Positions 27,100 to 35,708 of a DNA stretch of 64,000 bases are shown in pieces. The position numbers and the translations under genes are program-made. How positions within the stretch are numbered: position 1 is the stretch's first letter; each line of letters starts with the position of its first letter. The stretch comes from a bacterium C-53 (lineage in GTDB: Bacteria > Bacillota > Clostridia > Lachnospirales > Lachnospiraceae), in assembly GCA_003612525.1 (NCBI GenBank), contig RAZD01000009.1, positions 106,011 through 170,010 of the forward strand, given 5' to 3'. A model generated the notes under the pieces. It was not told the DNA's origin. It did not search any database and worked only from the letters and a program-made list of their open reading frames with translations.

Positions 27100-30000
27100 T
27101 ATAAATCATACTCCTCCACAATACTGTTCTGCCCTACCCGAATAGCCGTCAAAACCGTCCCGACTTTTTCACCGATAATTTCTATCTTCGCAGGCGGCGT
27201 AGCCAAAATCACCTGCAAACCCAATCCATTGAAAAAATCCATCATAGACTGTATTCTCTCGTCGTCCATCTTATCAAAGGCCTCGTCAAGCAGCATGATT
27301 CTGATACTGTTTCCATAACGGTATAACTGATAGAAGGAAGCGGCAATTGCCACATAATACGGCACCTGTGTCTCACTCCCGCTCTTTTCGCCATAGATAT
27401 CGGAAAATCGCTGCATGGAACCGTCCCTTTTATGAATCTCAATATCGTAATCCAGATACGAACGGTAATCCGTATACTCCTCCACAATTTTCTGTCCGTT
27501 ATCATCCTTCGTCATCAGTTTATCAAATAAATCTGACATCTCCTCTTTATACTCCGCCTCAAATGCGCTTGTCCACAAATTCATTCCCTCCTGATTATTT
27601 TCAGAAGTAATCATTCTGTACAGCCCCTCTTTATTCTTATCAAAACTGATCTTAAAACGGTAACTGTCATCCCCGTAATAAATGCTGTCCAGCGCTTTAT
27701 TTAAACTCCGGAATTCATTTCTTGCACTCTCAATGTTCTCTTTCATCTTGGATAGAAAATCACTTCTGAAAATCTGCTCACAGTCCTCCCTTGCAAGCTT
27801 CAGTTTCTCCTCATAACGCACGATCTCCACACTCTTCAATTTCTGTAAGGCTTCTCTGTAATCCGAAATTCCTGTAAGCCCCGTCATAAAATCCAATGTG
27901 AAGTTCTGATTAAACCGCATCTGCAATGCCAGCAGCCCATCTTTATCATTCAAAAGCTCGTCTCGCTCGCGTAAAAGCTGCGTCCTCTGAGGTGCAAAAT
28001 TTTCCGCAATCGTCCGTGCACTCTTACTTTTCCGGTTTTGGTTGTACTTATCCTCCGCTTCTTTATAAGCTGCGCCGTCCCTGTCCGCCTGCTGTTCTAA
28101 TTCCAGACGCAGAGATTCATACTCCGACTTTTTTGCTTCGGATTCCTTTTGATGTGATTCAATCTGCAATTCCAGACGCACCATCTCACTGTCGAGACTT
28201 TGTTTTTCCTCCGCCTTTGCATCGCGTTCTTTCTCCTTCGCTTCAAGCTTCAGATTGAGTTCGATTAAAGTAGGGTCGCTCTCTGCATCTTTCAGCTCCG
28301 CTTTCGCCCGAACCAGCTGTTCCCCAAATTCATGAATCTTCTCGGGTGCATACAGATAAAGCTTTATCAGGCCCAAATTGACCCGCTTCACACTCTCCGA
28401 AACCGCCTCATACAACTGCATCTCCTGGCGCAGAGCGCTTCGGCTTTGCATTTTCTCCGTCATCTCCGCCTTTACATTCCCAATCTGCACCCGATACGCA
28501 TATTGCCCGATAAACGGGTTTTCATAATCTCTCGGATTCAGGTGTCTTACCACATATCCCTGATAGAGCATGCACTCGGGAGTCACTGCTATGGAATGCT
28601 TCTCCAACTCACGGATATCCGTACAACGCTTTACCCTTCCCAATATATAATCCGCATATGATTTCGCATACCTGTTTTCACTTTTCACAACTGAAGCAAG
28701 AGAATCTGAAGCCACCTCCCGTTCCATCGGAAGTTTTCCGGTATTTACAATCCCGGCAGTATGTATATGCTTCCGGTTCTTATCATAAACCTCCAAAGCG
28801 ACATGATAATACTCCGGGTCCACAATCAAATAAAATTTCTGTGTATTCAAATACCCCTCAATCGCATGATTCCATTTGTTATCAGTGATTTCAAGCAGCT
28901 CTGAAAGGAAATAAACAGAGGACCGGATTCCTCTCCGTGCAAACTCTTTCTCCACAAAACCTTTCAGCTTCGCCGCATATTCCGGGTAAGGAAGTATCTG
29001 TCTCTCCAGATCATTCAGGCGCTTCTGACAGCTCTCGATTTCTTCTGAAACCTTTTTCATACCCGCTTTCAGCACCGCCCATTTTTCCTGTATCTCCCCC
29101 TGCTCCTTTTCCAAAAAAGATTCCAGCTTCTCCGCAACCGCCGCTTTCTCTTCCCGCGTACCTGCCAGACTCAGCTGTTTCGCTTCCCCGCGCGCCACAG
29201 GTTTGTAATCAAGCCGTGCCAGATCATTCAGATAATTCATCAGAAACTGTACCTGATCTTTGAGGTTTTTTTCATTTTCCTTCTCTTTCAAAATCCCCTC
29301 ATTCAGTTCCCGTATCTGACTCTTTGCCTTTTCCAGAAGATGACTGGATTGGTTCGCCTGTTTATCAACGTTAATTGCCAGAATCTGTTCCTCCAGCGTC
29401 CTGATTTGCCTCCCCTTCTCCTGCAAAATTTCACGATTGGAATCCATCGCCTGGAGCTTTACACGAATGTCTTTTTCAAGCCTCTCCATATCCAGTCTGA
29501 CCGCATCGCGATGCGCAATTTTCAGCAATATATCGTTAATTCGTATGCTCCGGTCTTTTTCTTCGATCTCATCATGCTTTTGGAGAATCCGCTCCAGTGC
29601 CTCCTGCTGCCTCCTGGAACGCTCCAGAATGATCTCAAGTTCACTCAGAGTTTCTATATTTTCCCTTAATGAGACTACATCCACGCGCTTTTCTGACAGT
29701 ACAAATTTATTGATAAACTCTTTTACATTATCCATCGGTTTAAAAGCAAGCGATTTTGGAATAATATCAAAAAATTTATCATCAAGATTGCCAAGCCGTC
29801 TTTTAAACCGGTCTCTCGCCGCATTTTTCTGTTCAATGTAAGATAATTTCCTGTTTTTTACCCGAAATTCCTCGGGCAGTGCAGCACGCGCCCCTGCCAT
29901 AAAAGAAAGGTCTTCCAGCCTGCACTCTTCCATATACCATCTTGTGGAAACCTGACTTTCCTCATCCGGTGAAAGCATATGTACGCCAAGCACAAAATAG

Positions 30001-30317
30001 CGCTCCCCTTTCTCCTCATAAAACTCAAGAGCGACATTTGCCGGCACCACGTTTTTCCGAAGATATGTCTCTCCCACATTTCCGATTTTGCAGCGGACAT
30101 ATCCGCGGAGATCACGCTTTCCCTTCTCATTCGCCGCCACATTGAACCTGCGCGTATTCGTAGTCAGCACAAGCTGTACCGCATCGAGTATCGTCGATTT
30201 CCCGGCGGTATTCTCTCCGCTGATCAGCGTTGAACCGTTTAGCGCTATTCTCTCATTCTCAAAATAGTGCCAGTTAATCAGCTGTACCCGGGTCAAAATC
30301 TTCTTCTGATTCTCCAT
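27099..30317 (-). CDS. jetC: Wadjet SMC-like ATPase JetC
   Basis: About 1072 aa; the ATG at 30317 has GGAGG 8 nt upstream and is preferred over 30335. It is a MukB/SMC-like ATPase: Walker A GENTAGKSTILD near 40, two long coiled-coil stretches (about 220-430 and 640-860) around a hinge region, a signature-like SGSETQVPYYVAIAAS and Walker B IRIMLLDEAFDKMDD near 1010. With JetA and JetB it extrudes loops and senses small circular DNA. It overlaps jetB by 44 bp and couples to jetD. Confidence 0.95.
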   Translation of the reverse strand: MENQKKILTRVQLINWHYFENERIALNGSTLISGENTAGKSTILDAVQLVLTTNTRRFNVAANEKGKRDLRGYVRCKIGNVGETYLRKNVVPANVALEFYEEKGERYFVLGVHMLSPDEESQVSTRWYMEECRLEDLSFMAGARAALPEEFRVKNRKLSYIEQKNAARDRFKRRLGNLDDKFFDIIPKSLAFKPMDNVKEFINKFVLSEKRVDVVSLRENIETLSELEIILERSRRQQEALERILQKHDEIEEKDRSIRINDILLKIAHRDAVRLDMERLEKDIRVKLQAMDSNREILQEKGRQIRTLEEQILAINVDKQANQSSHLLEKAKSQIRELNEGILKEKENEKNLKDQVQFLMNYLNDLARLDYKPVARGEAKQLSLAGTREEKAAVAEKLESFLEKEQGEIQEKWAVLKAGMKKVSEEIESCQKRLNDLERQILPYPEYAAKLKGFVEKEFARRGIRSSVYFLSELLEITDNKWNHAIEGYLNTQKFYLIVDPEYYHVALEVYDKNRKHIHTAGIVNTGKLPMEREVASDSLASVVKSENRYAKSYADYILGRVKRCTDIRELEKHSIAVTPECMLYQGYVVRHLNPRDYENPFIGQYAYRVQIGNVKAEMTEKMQSRSALRQEMQLYEAVSESVKRVNLGLIKLYLYAPEKIHEFGEQLVRAKAELKDAESDPTLIELNLKLEAKEKERDAKAEEKQSLDSEMVRLELQIESHQKESEAKKSEYESLRLELEQQADRDGAAYKEAEDKYNQNRKSKSARTIAENFAPQRTQLLRERDELLNDKDGLLALQMRFNQNFTLDFMTGLTGISDYREALQKLKSVEIVRYEEKLKLAREDCEQIFRSDFLSKMKENIESARNEFRSLNKALDSIYYGDDSYRFKISFDKNKEGLYRMITSENNQEGMNLWTSAFEAEYKEEMSDLFDKLMTKDDNGQKIVEEYTDYRSYLDYDIEIHKRDGSMQRFSDIYGEKSGSETQVPYYVAIAASFYQLYRYGNSIRIMLLDEAFDKMDDERIQSMMDFFNGLGLQVILATPPAKIEIIGEKVGTVLTAIRVGQNSIVEEYDL

Positions 30318-30915
30318 CCATATTTCCTCCGGCATATTCTTTCAACTTCTGTTCTGTCATTGCATAATATTCATTGATATCTTCCACAGTCACCGCCATA
30401 ATAATGGATGGATAGATCACAATCCGCGCATCCGGCTGACTGACATCACTGTCAAGGTTCCGAATCAGATTATATTTGCGGAAAAGACGAATCATATGCC
30501 TCTGTGTGCCCTTATCAAGCATCGGTTTTGCTTTGATTTTCAGTATCGCATACTTTTCTCCAATCTCTTCCATCAAAACAGTCACCTCTTCTGAAAAGGT
30601 CCCCAGTTCCTTTCTTTTTTCAACATACAAAATGCGCAGTATCAGAAGAAAAATACTTTCATACTTATTAAGTGAAAACCGCCCCGTTCCAAACTGATTT
30701 ACAATCCCAATCACACCCTGGTCTTCATTGATTTTTACATCATATCCCAGTAAATCAAAAAATGGAAGAAACAATTCACGGTTCTGTCTTACAAATATAT
30801 ATTCTTTTTTTGTATCTTCCCGCCTGCGCAGCAGAAAGCACTGGTTTAAAAGCTTACTGGCCGCAACGCGAAACTTCTCTTTCTGCGCCGCCGACTCCTC
30901 CAACTCCTCAAACAT
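30274..30915 (-). CDS. jetB: Wadjet kite subunit JetB
   Basis: A 213-aa winged-helix protein of the DUF4194/JetB type (LLNQCFLLRRREDTKKEYIF near 25, LNKYESIFLLILRILYVEKR near 83, GTQRHMIRLFRKYNLIRNLD near 140). It corresponds to the kite (MukE-like) component that bridges the kleisin JetA and the SMC JetC. It begins 19 nt after jetA and overlaps jetC. The C-terminus is acidic. Confidence 0.9.
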   Translation of the reverse strand: MFEELEESAAQKEKFRVAASKLLNQCFLLRRREDTKKEYIFVRQNRELFLPFFDLLGYDVKINEDQGVIGIVNQFGTGRFSLNKYESIFLLILRILYVEKRKELGTFSEEVTVLMEEIGEKYAILKIKAKPMLDKGTQRHMIRLFRKYNLIRNLDSDVSQPDARIVIYPSIIMAVTVEDINEYYAMTEQKLKEYAGGNMDGESEEDFDPGTAD

Positions 30916-30934
30916 AAAGTTTCACCCTCTCCAT

Positions 30935-32305
30935 TTACTTCTTTATAATATCAAAATAAGGCAGAGAAAATCCTTTTATCTCTACCCGTCTGTCACTTCT
31001 TTTAATCGTATAATTATTCGACCGGTTTCCCGCATAGATACTGATATAAATAATGCGGATAAAATCCCTTGCCGATTCCACCGGCACCTCAGTAACCGGC
31101 ACGCTTTTCCTTTCTCCCAGAAGATTTACTACGTATTCATTGATATTTTTGCGAGAAAAACGGTTACGGTTCTTTCTGCTCAAAATCTCTTTATACAGGA
31201 GTCTGTCCGCCTCACTCATCCCCTGCGCGCCGGAAAACCCACTGACTGCTTCCATTTTTTTAGTCACCGGTATTGTCTGAAGCGATTCCGGAGAAATAAA
31301 ATTCTGAGGATACAGGGAAAACAGTCCCTCAAAGCCGCACTCCGCATTCAGATTCTGAACATACATATCCAAAAGTCTTAAAAGCTTTCCTTCGAGATTA
31401 TTGCCCGTTGCAAGCAGGAAGCGCGCGCGCATCACCGCACTCCGCATATAGCGTGTATGTTTCCGGTCAATTTCCTCAATGATATCATCCAGCCGGTAAA
31501 AAGAAGACTTAATATCGTTCAATATTGAAATCACTTCATCGCGTGCCTGACGGGAATCTTCAATCTCTTCCACTTCCATATATCCCTTCACTGCACACTC
31601 CATGATATCCTCTGTTTCCCGCATCCACTCAATTCGCTCCACCACTGCGGTTCTGAAATAAGCAATGTTTTCACTGGTCTTCATTCTGAGATAAGCTTTC
31701 GAGCCAATATTTTTATGGTACTCAAAGAAATGATCCAGTATCTCGTCTGCACCCATATCATTTGTCTGCCGGTCCATATGTCGTTTAATGCTCGCATTCA
31801 GCTTCTTAAGTTCCGACAAAAGGCGCTCCGTATTTTCCTGCACACCCTTTATAATCAGCTCATACGGTTTGTTGTAAAGCTCCGAATTCTGAAGGCTTGC
31901 ATGTATCTGTGAAATGATTCCCTGATATTCTGCTTCCTCTTCCCTGACAACACGGTTCATACTTTCTATTATAGGAACCGCATATTCACATAACACTATA
32001 TTAATCTGATGATTTGTTTCCTGCTCATATTCAATCCAGCCGCATTTCTTAAGTACGGATATCACACCGTTTGCTTTTTCCCTTGCATCGGATACATATA
32101 CTTCATCGTCAAAGCTCATCTCTACATCATCAGCTTCAAAATAATCTGTCAGTTCCCTGACTACAATCTCCCGATTGACTCCATACGAAATCTCTGGCTT
32201 AAAGACATTGAAAATCCGCATAATACAGTCCGCATATTCACGACGGTATTTGCTTGTCAGCGGTTTATAAAAATCTACCGGCAGAATATCAAATAAACGT
32301 TTCAT
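30935..32305 (-). CDS. jetA: Wadjet kleisin subunit JetA
   Basis: About 456 aa; the ATG at 32305 lies just after the YwqG stop with GGAAAGGA upstream, whereas the frame-opening ATG at 32356 lies inside that gene. It starts MKRLFDILPVDFYKPLTSKY and matches the Clostridia JetA/DUF5716 form: an N-terminal winged helix, a helical middle (residues about 130-340) and a C-terminal part ending GFSLPYFDIIKK. As the MukF-like kleisin it would bridge the two JetC heads. Gene order jetA-B-C-D is that of type I Wadjet. Confidence 0.92.
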   Translation of the reverse strand: MKRLFDILPVDFYKPLTSKYRREYADCIMRIFNVFKPEISYGVNREIVVRELTDYFEADDVEMSFDDEVYVSDAREKANGVISVLKKCGWIEYEQETNHQINIVLCEYAVPIIESMNRVVREEEAEYQGIISQIHASLQNSELYNKPYELIIKGVQENTERLLSELKKLNASIKRHMDRQTNDMGADEILDHFFEYHKNIGSKAYLRMKTSENIAYFRTAVVERIEWMRETEDIMECAVKGYMEVEEIEDSRQARDEVISILNDIKSSFYRLDDIIEEIDRKHTRYMRSAVMRARFLLATGNNLEGKLLRLLDMYVQNLNAECGFEGLFSLYPQNFISPESLQTIPVTKKMEAVSGFSGAQGMSEADRLLYKEILSRKNRNRFSRKNINEYVVNLLGERKSVPVTEVPVESARDFIRIIYISIYAGNRSNNYTIKRSDRRVEIKGFSLPYFDIIKK

Positions 32306-32327
32306 AGCGTGGCCGCATTCCTTTCCA

Positions 32328-33194
32328 TCAGGAACAATCCCAGTTATACAAAACATTACTGAAATCTTTCTTTTTCAACGCCTCCCTGTTCATAAAGAAA
32401 TTTGCAATGCCACAGTCTCCCCACAATACATAATCCTGTCCATCTTCCGACATGTCCGAATCAATCTGTAACAAAACAGTATCGTAGTATCGCATCTCTT
32501 CCTCAGACATATCCTCTCTCGGATCTGCCTGTATAAAACCAGGATAGCCCAAAATCTTGTGATCAAGCCCCGATAGCTCATCATACATATAGGAATCATC
32601 GCCTTCATCAAAATAACTGTAAATACATCCATCCTCAATTTCATCGCCGGTTACAGTCTTTACTGCCTGCGCAAAAACATCATAAAAACCAGCCACAGAC
32701 GGATTCATATAATCCGTCCCCAGACGGAAAGAAAGCGCCGCTTCAAAATAAACAGGAGAATACTCCTCATTTTCCTCCGCTCTCACAAGATCAAGCCCGC
32801 TCACCTGTTCTGAAGTCACATTTTTATCTACGGTTTCATGAAATACGATACGAAAACCTTTCTGTGATGTCGGCTCATCAAAATCCATGCCAAAAACATC
32901 ATCGTCCGTCTGGATAAAAAACTGCAATATACCTTCTTTCGGCAGGTCAATCTCAAATTCTTTCAAATCAGAAAAGTTAATCTGTGCAAGCAGCATCATC
33001 TTTTTTCCGTTGCAGTCTGTCGGATACTCCCTGTTCATATCCCAATAAGGCAGCCCTCCGAACTTACTGTCAAAGAGTGACGGTTTTGTTTTATCATCTT
33101 TTCTTTCAATAAAAATCGCAGGCGTTGCTGTCATTTCCTTGATTTTTTCAATAATTTTCACTGCCTTTTCACTTGGCTGGTATGTCTCTGACAT
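32328..33194 (-). CDS. YwqG family (DUF1963) protein
   Basis: A 288-aa protein with the YwqG/DUF1963 pattern: SKFGGLPYWDMNREYPTD near 43, MLLAQINFSDL near 67, GILQFFIQTDDDVFGMDF near 88 and HKILGYPGFIQADPR near 225. The function of the family is not known. It ends 22 nt before jetA on the same strand and is probably transcribed with the Wadjet genes, although YwqG genes also occur alone. No signal peptide or membrane helix is present. Confidence 0.85.
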   Translation of the reverse strand: MSETYQPSEKAVKIIEKIKEMTATPAIFIERKDDKTKPSLFDSKFGGLPYWDMNREYPTDCNGKKMMLLAQINFSDLKEFEIDLPKEGILQFFIQTDDDVFGMDFDEPTSQKGFRIVFHETVDKNVTSEQVSGLDLVRAEENEEYSPVYFEAALSFRLGTDYMNPSVAGFYDVFAQAVKTVTGDEIEDGCIYSYFDEGDDSYMYDELSGLDHKILGYPGFIQADPREDMSEEEMRYYDTVLLQIDSDMSEDGQDYVLWGDCGIANFFMNREALKKKDFSNVLYNWDCS

Positions 33195-33221
33195 AATTTT
33201 CTACATCTCCTTCCAATCCAT

Positions 33222-33437
33222 TCAATGTTTTTTCTTTTCATCCTCATAAAATTTCAAAAACTCTTCACGGTTCTTGTCAAAAAGCTTATCCAGCTTATAA
33301 GATAACGGAAACGGATCATAATCACAGAAAGGAGCATAATCGAAAACAGCATTCTGTTTTTCTAATGTGCCCGTATTGCTTCCTGCTCTAAAAATCCACG
33401 ATTCATTCCTTTTCTCTCCCTGCTTTTCTGTTGTGAA
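33222..33437 (-). pseudogene. Open-frame remnant without a start codon
   Basis: This stretch has a coding-like frame of 71 codons ending in a TGA at 33222-33224, with products such as FDYAPFCDYDPFPLSYKLDK and a lysine-rich end. It has no ATG, GTG or TTG start. It may be the 3' end of a lost gene; family unknown. The rest of the gap 33195-33525 shows nothing recognisable beyond an A/T-rich stretch that should hold the YwqG-Wadjet promoter. Confidence 0.3.
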
Positions 33438-33525
33438 CTATCCAAAAATGTACTCTCATCCTTTTCATTTTATATTACCACACGGACGCTTGTTTTTCTA
33501 TCCCAAATCAATATTCAGACAGTAT

Positions 33526-34770
33526 CTATTCTGAAAATCCCCTAAAAATATTTCTTGCACTTATAGCAATTATAAGTGACGCAGTGCCAGAAAACAATAT
33601 AACGACAAATTCAAACCCTTTACAAATTTCAAATAAAACACCATAGAATGCATTGCCCAATGGCTGTGCACACATAGAAACAGTAAGCATCACAGCAATC
33701 ACCTTTCCAATGAGAGCTTGCGGAGTCTCTCTCTGGACAAACGACATCATCTGTACCGTAAAAATTGTTGAAAAAACCATAATGATAAAACAACAGACGG
33801 TAATCACGATATAATTGATCATCCCGGATGAAAATAAAATTAATGAAGCGCTGATCGGAAACACACATACTGCACAGGCTGCGATCAGAATGTCCGATTT
33901 ATGAATCGTCAGTTTACCGGCAAAAACACCTGCGCTGATCCCCCCTGTCAGCCCTCCTGCCGCAAGTACTCCCTCCGCAAACCCATAAAGCCTGTTTGCC
34001 TGTGAAGCTTCTAAGTTCAATACTTCTGTTACCAAATAGGGCAAAGCAACAAGAATCATTGCAGACAAGAACAGATTTATTCCGCATATAACGAAAAGAG
34101 CTTTTCCAAGAGCAGGCTTTTCTTTTCGAATAAATCGAATACTTTCTGCCAAATCAGCTCCGGCTGCCTTTAGTATGCCGCCCTTTACATCCTGTTTCTG
34201 ACAGGGTATTTTGATGAAAATTTCCATAACCGCGGATGCAGCGAAACAAACCATGCAAACCTGCAATATAGGCATCAGCCCATACGCACTGTACAAAATG
34301 CCGCCAAGTACAGGGCCTGCTAAAGCCGCCAAAGAACTAATGGTATTGATAATCGAATTTGCCACCATAAAGTTATCCTGGGTTACCAGCGCCGGAATAC
34401 TTGCCTGCACAGATGGTTGATATGCACCCGCAATTCCATACAAAAGCATCAGCGTAACCGTCAGGAGAAAAATGAGATTTATTCCATTCATGAGTATGGA
34501 AAAGGCCAAAATAACCATTGCCGTAAAAAAGTCCAATAATACCATAATATTTCTTTTATTAACCCTGTCTGCAACAATGCCGCCAACCGGCGAAAGCAGA
34601 ATGGCAGGAATAAACGCACATGCTGTAACAGTTCCATAAAGGGCTGATGACCCGGTTAAATTTAATAAGTACAGCGGCAGTACAAATCTTATCGTCGCAT
34701 TCCCAAACAGAGAAATAATCTGCCCTATGACAACCAACGTAAAATCCTTTGAAAACAATTTTGAATTCAT
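33526..34770 (-). CDS. MFS transporter (drug-efflux type)
   Basis: About 414 aa; the ATG at 34770 has GGAGG 5 nt upstream, unlike the frame opening at 34803. Twelve helices are predicted, starting VVIGQIISLFGNATIRFVLP, with the MFS loop 2-3 signature GGIVADRVNKRN near residue 62. The sequence is of the macrolide/multidrug efflux kind (MFS_3-like). A TetR regulator lies upstream on the same strand, and an inverted repeat overlaps the likely promoter, so drug-inducible expression is probable. Substrate unknown. Confidence 0.9.
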   Translation of the reverse strand: MNSKLFSKDFTLVVIGQIISLFGNATIRFVLPLYLLNLTGSSALYGTVTACAFIPAILLSPVGGIVADRVNKRNIMVLLDFFTAMVILAFSILMNGINLIFLLTVTLMLLYGIAGAYQPSVQASIPALVTQDNFMVANSIINTISSLAALAGPVLGGILYSAYGLMPILQVCMVCFAASAVMEIFIKIPCQKQDVKGGILKAAGADLAESIRFIRKEKPALGKALFVICGINLFLSAMILVALPYLVTEVLNLEASQANRLYGFAEGVLAAGGLTGGISAGVFAGKLTIHKSDILIAACAVCVFPISASLILFSSGMINYIVITVCCFIIMVFSTIFTVQMMSFVQRETPQALIGKVIAVMLTVSMCAQPLGNAFYGVLFEICKGFEFVVILFSGTASLIIAISARNIFRGFSE

Positions 34771-34858
34771 TCTTTCCTCCTCCATTTTCCATCCAAAACC
34801 CACACTTCATTTACTTTTCCACATCTTTTCATCGAAACTGACCTTTGCAAAATCCTGC

Positions 34859-34891
34859 ATTATATCTTATATTAATACCGCGCAGCGGTAT
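34859..34891 (-). promoter_or_regulatory. MFS promoter with inverted repeat
   Basis: A consensus minus-strand TATAAT (34864-34859) lies downstream of the inverted repeat ATACCGC-GCA-GCGGTAT (34875-34891), which covers the -35 position. The half-site ATACCG also appears in the tetR operator at 35604-35647, so the TetR protein may bind here. Confidence 0.4.
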
Positions 34892-34934
34892 GTATGAACA
34901 AAAAATATATTTGCCCACTTTACGGGGCAGGTTC

Positions 34935-35588
34935 TTACTTGTTATCCTGATAGATAGCTGTCAACTCCTGCAATCTTTCTATCATTTCACGATCTATAAT
35001 ATCCAGCCCAAATCCTCGCAGCATCTGGTCAAATACCATAAACTTACGATAAGATTCTTCCTCAGAGCTGTCAAACATCATAGGATTCATCCAGACATTT
35101 GCCGCAAGCAGAATTAATTCCGCCAATTGCTCCGGATACTCTGTCTCAACGGAACCATCTGAAATACCCTGCAAAAGAATCGGAAAAATATAATTCGGCG
35201 CCGCTTCTTCTATGGTATCGTGCAAAAGACTGAAAAGAAGCTTTGGATTATTATGAAAGTCTGGAGCCGCCGTAAAAATATCATTCTGTACAGGCCGCAT
35301 GATCGATTCTTTAAATATTGTTTTCAGTTTTTCTTTGCCATTCAAATCGGAACGGTCACGAATGGCAGCAAGCATCTGATTCGACTCGGCCGTAATTCTG
35401 TCCGTGACAGCTACCAAAATATCTTCCTTTGACTTAAAATGATGGTAAATAGCGCCTTTGCTGAGACCACCTAAATTATCAATAATGTCCTGAATCGAAG
35501 TATACTCATACCCCTTTTCCATAAATAAACGGAAAGCGACATCCAATATTAAATTCAGGGTTTCTTCCGGATGTTTATTTCTTGCCAT
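34935..35588 (-). CDS. TetR family regulator
   Basis: About 217 aa; the ATG at 35588 has AAGGAG 6 nt upstream. The N-terminal helix-turn-helix is clear (YTSIQDIIDNLGGLSKGAIY, then HHFKSKEDILVAV near 30-60) and the C-terminal helical domain should bind a ligand. It precedes the MFS pump on the same strand and has a near-perfect operator overlapping its own promoter, indicating self-repression and probably control of the pump. Confidence 0.92.
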   Translation of the reverse strand: MARNKHPEETLNLILDVAFRLFMEKGYEYTSIQDIIDNLGGLSKGAIYHHFKSKEDILVAVTDRITAESNQMLAAIRDRSDLNGKEKLKTIFKESIMRPVQNDIFTAAPDFHNNPKLLFSLLHDTIEEAAPNYIFPILLQGISDGSVETEYPEQLAELILLAANVWMNPMMFDSSEEESYRKFMVFDQMLRGFGLDIIDREMIERLQELTAIYQDNK

Positions 35589-35603
35589 TGTTTTCTCCTT
35601 CAT

Positions 35604-35653
35604 AACATACTAACGGTATGTTTATATTATCATACCATTAGTATGTTTGTCAA
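35604..35653 (-). promoter_or_regulatory. TetR operator overlapping the tetR promoter
   Basis: A 17-bp inverted repeat (AACATACTAACGGTATG at 35604-35620; complement at 35631-35647 with one mismatch) lies over the spacer of a minus-strand promoter with TTGACA at 35653-35648 and a TAATAT-like -10. Bound repressor would block RNA polymerase. Confidence 0.8.
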
Positions 35654-35708
35654 GGTTATATATGAAACTATTCCTCTTCATATCCGTCACATCGGAAAAT
35701 GATTTCAT

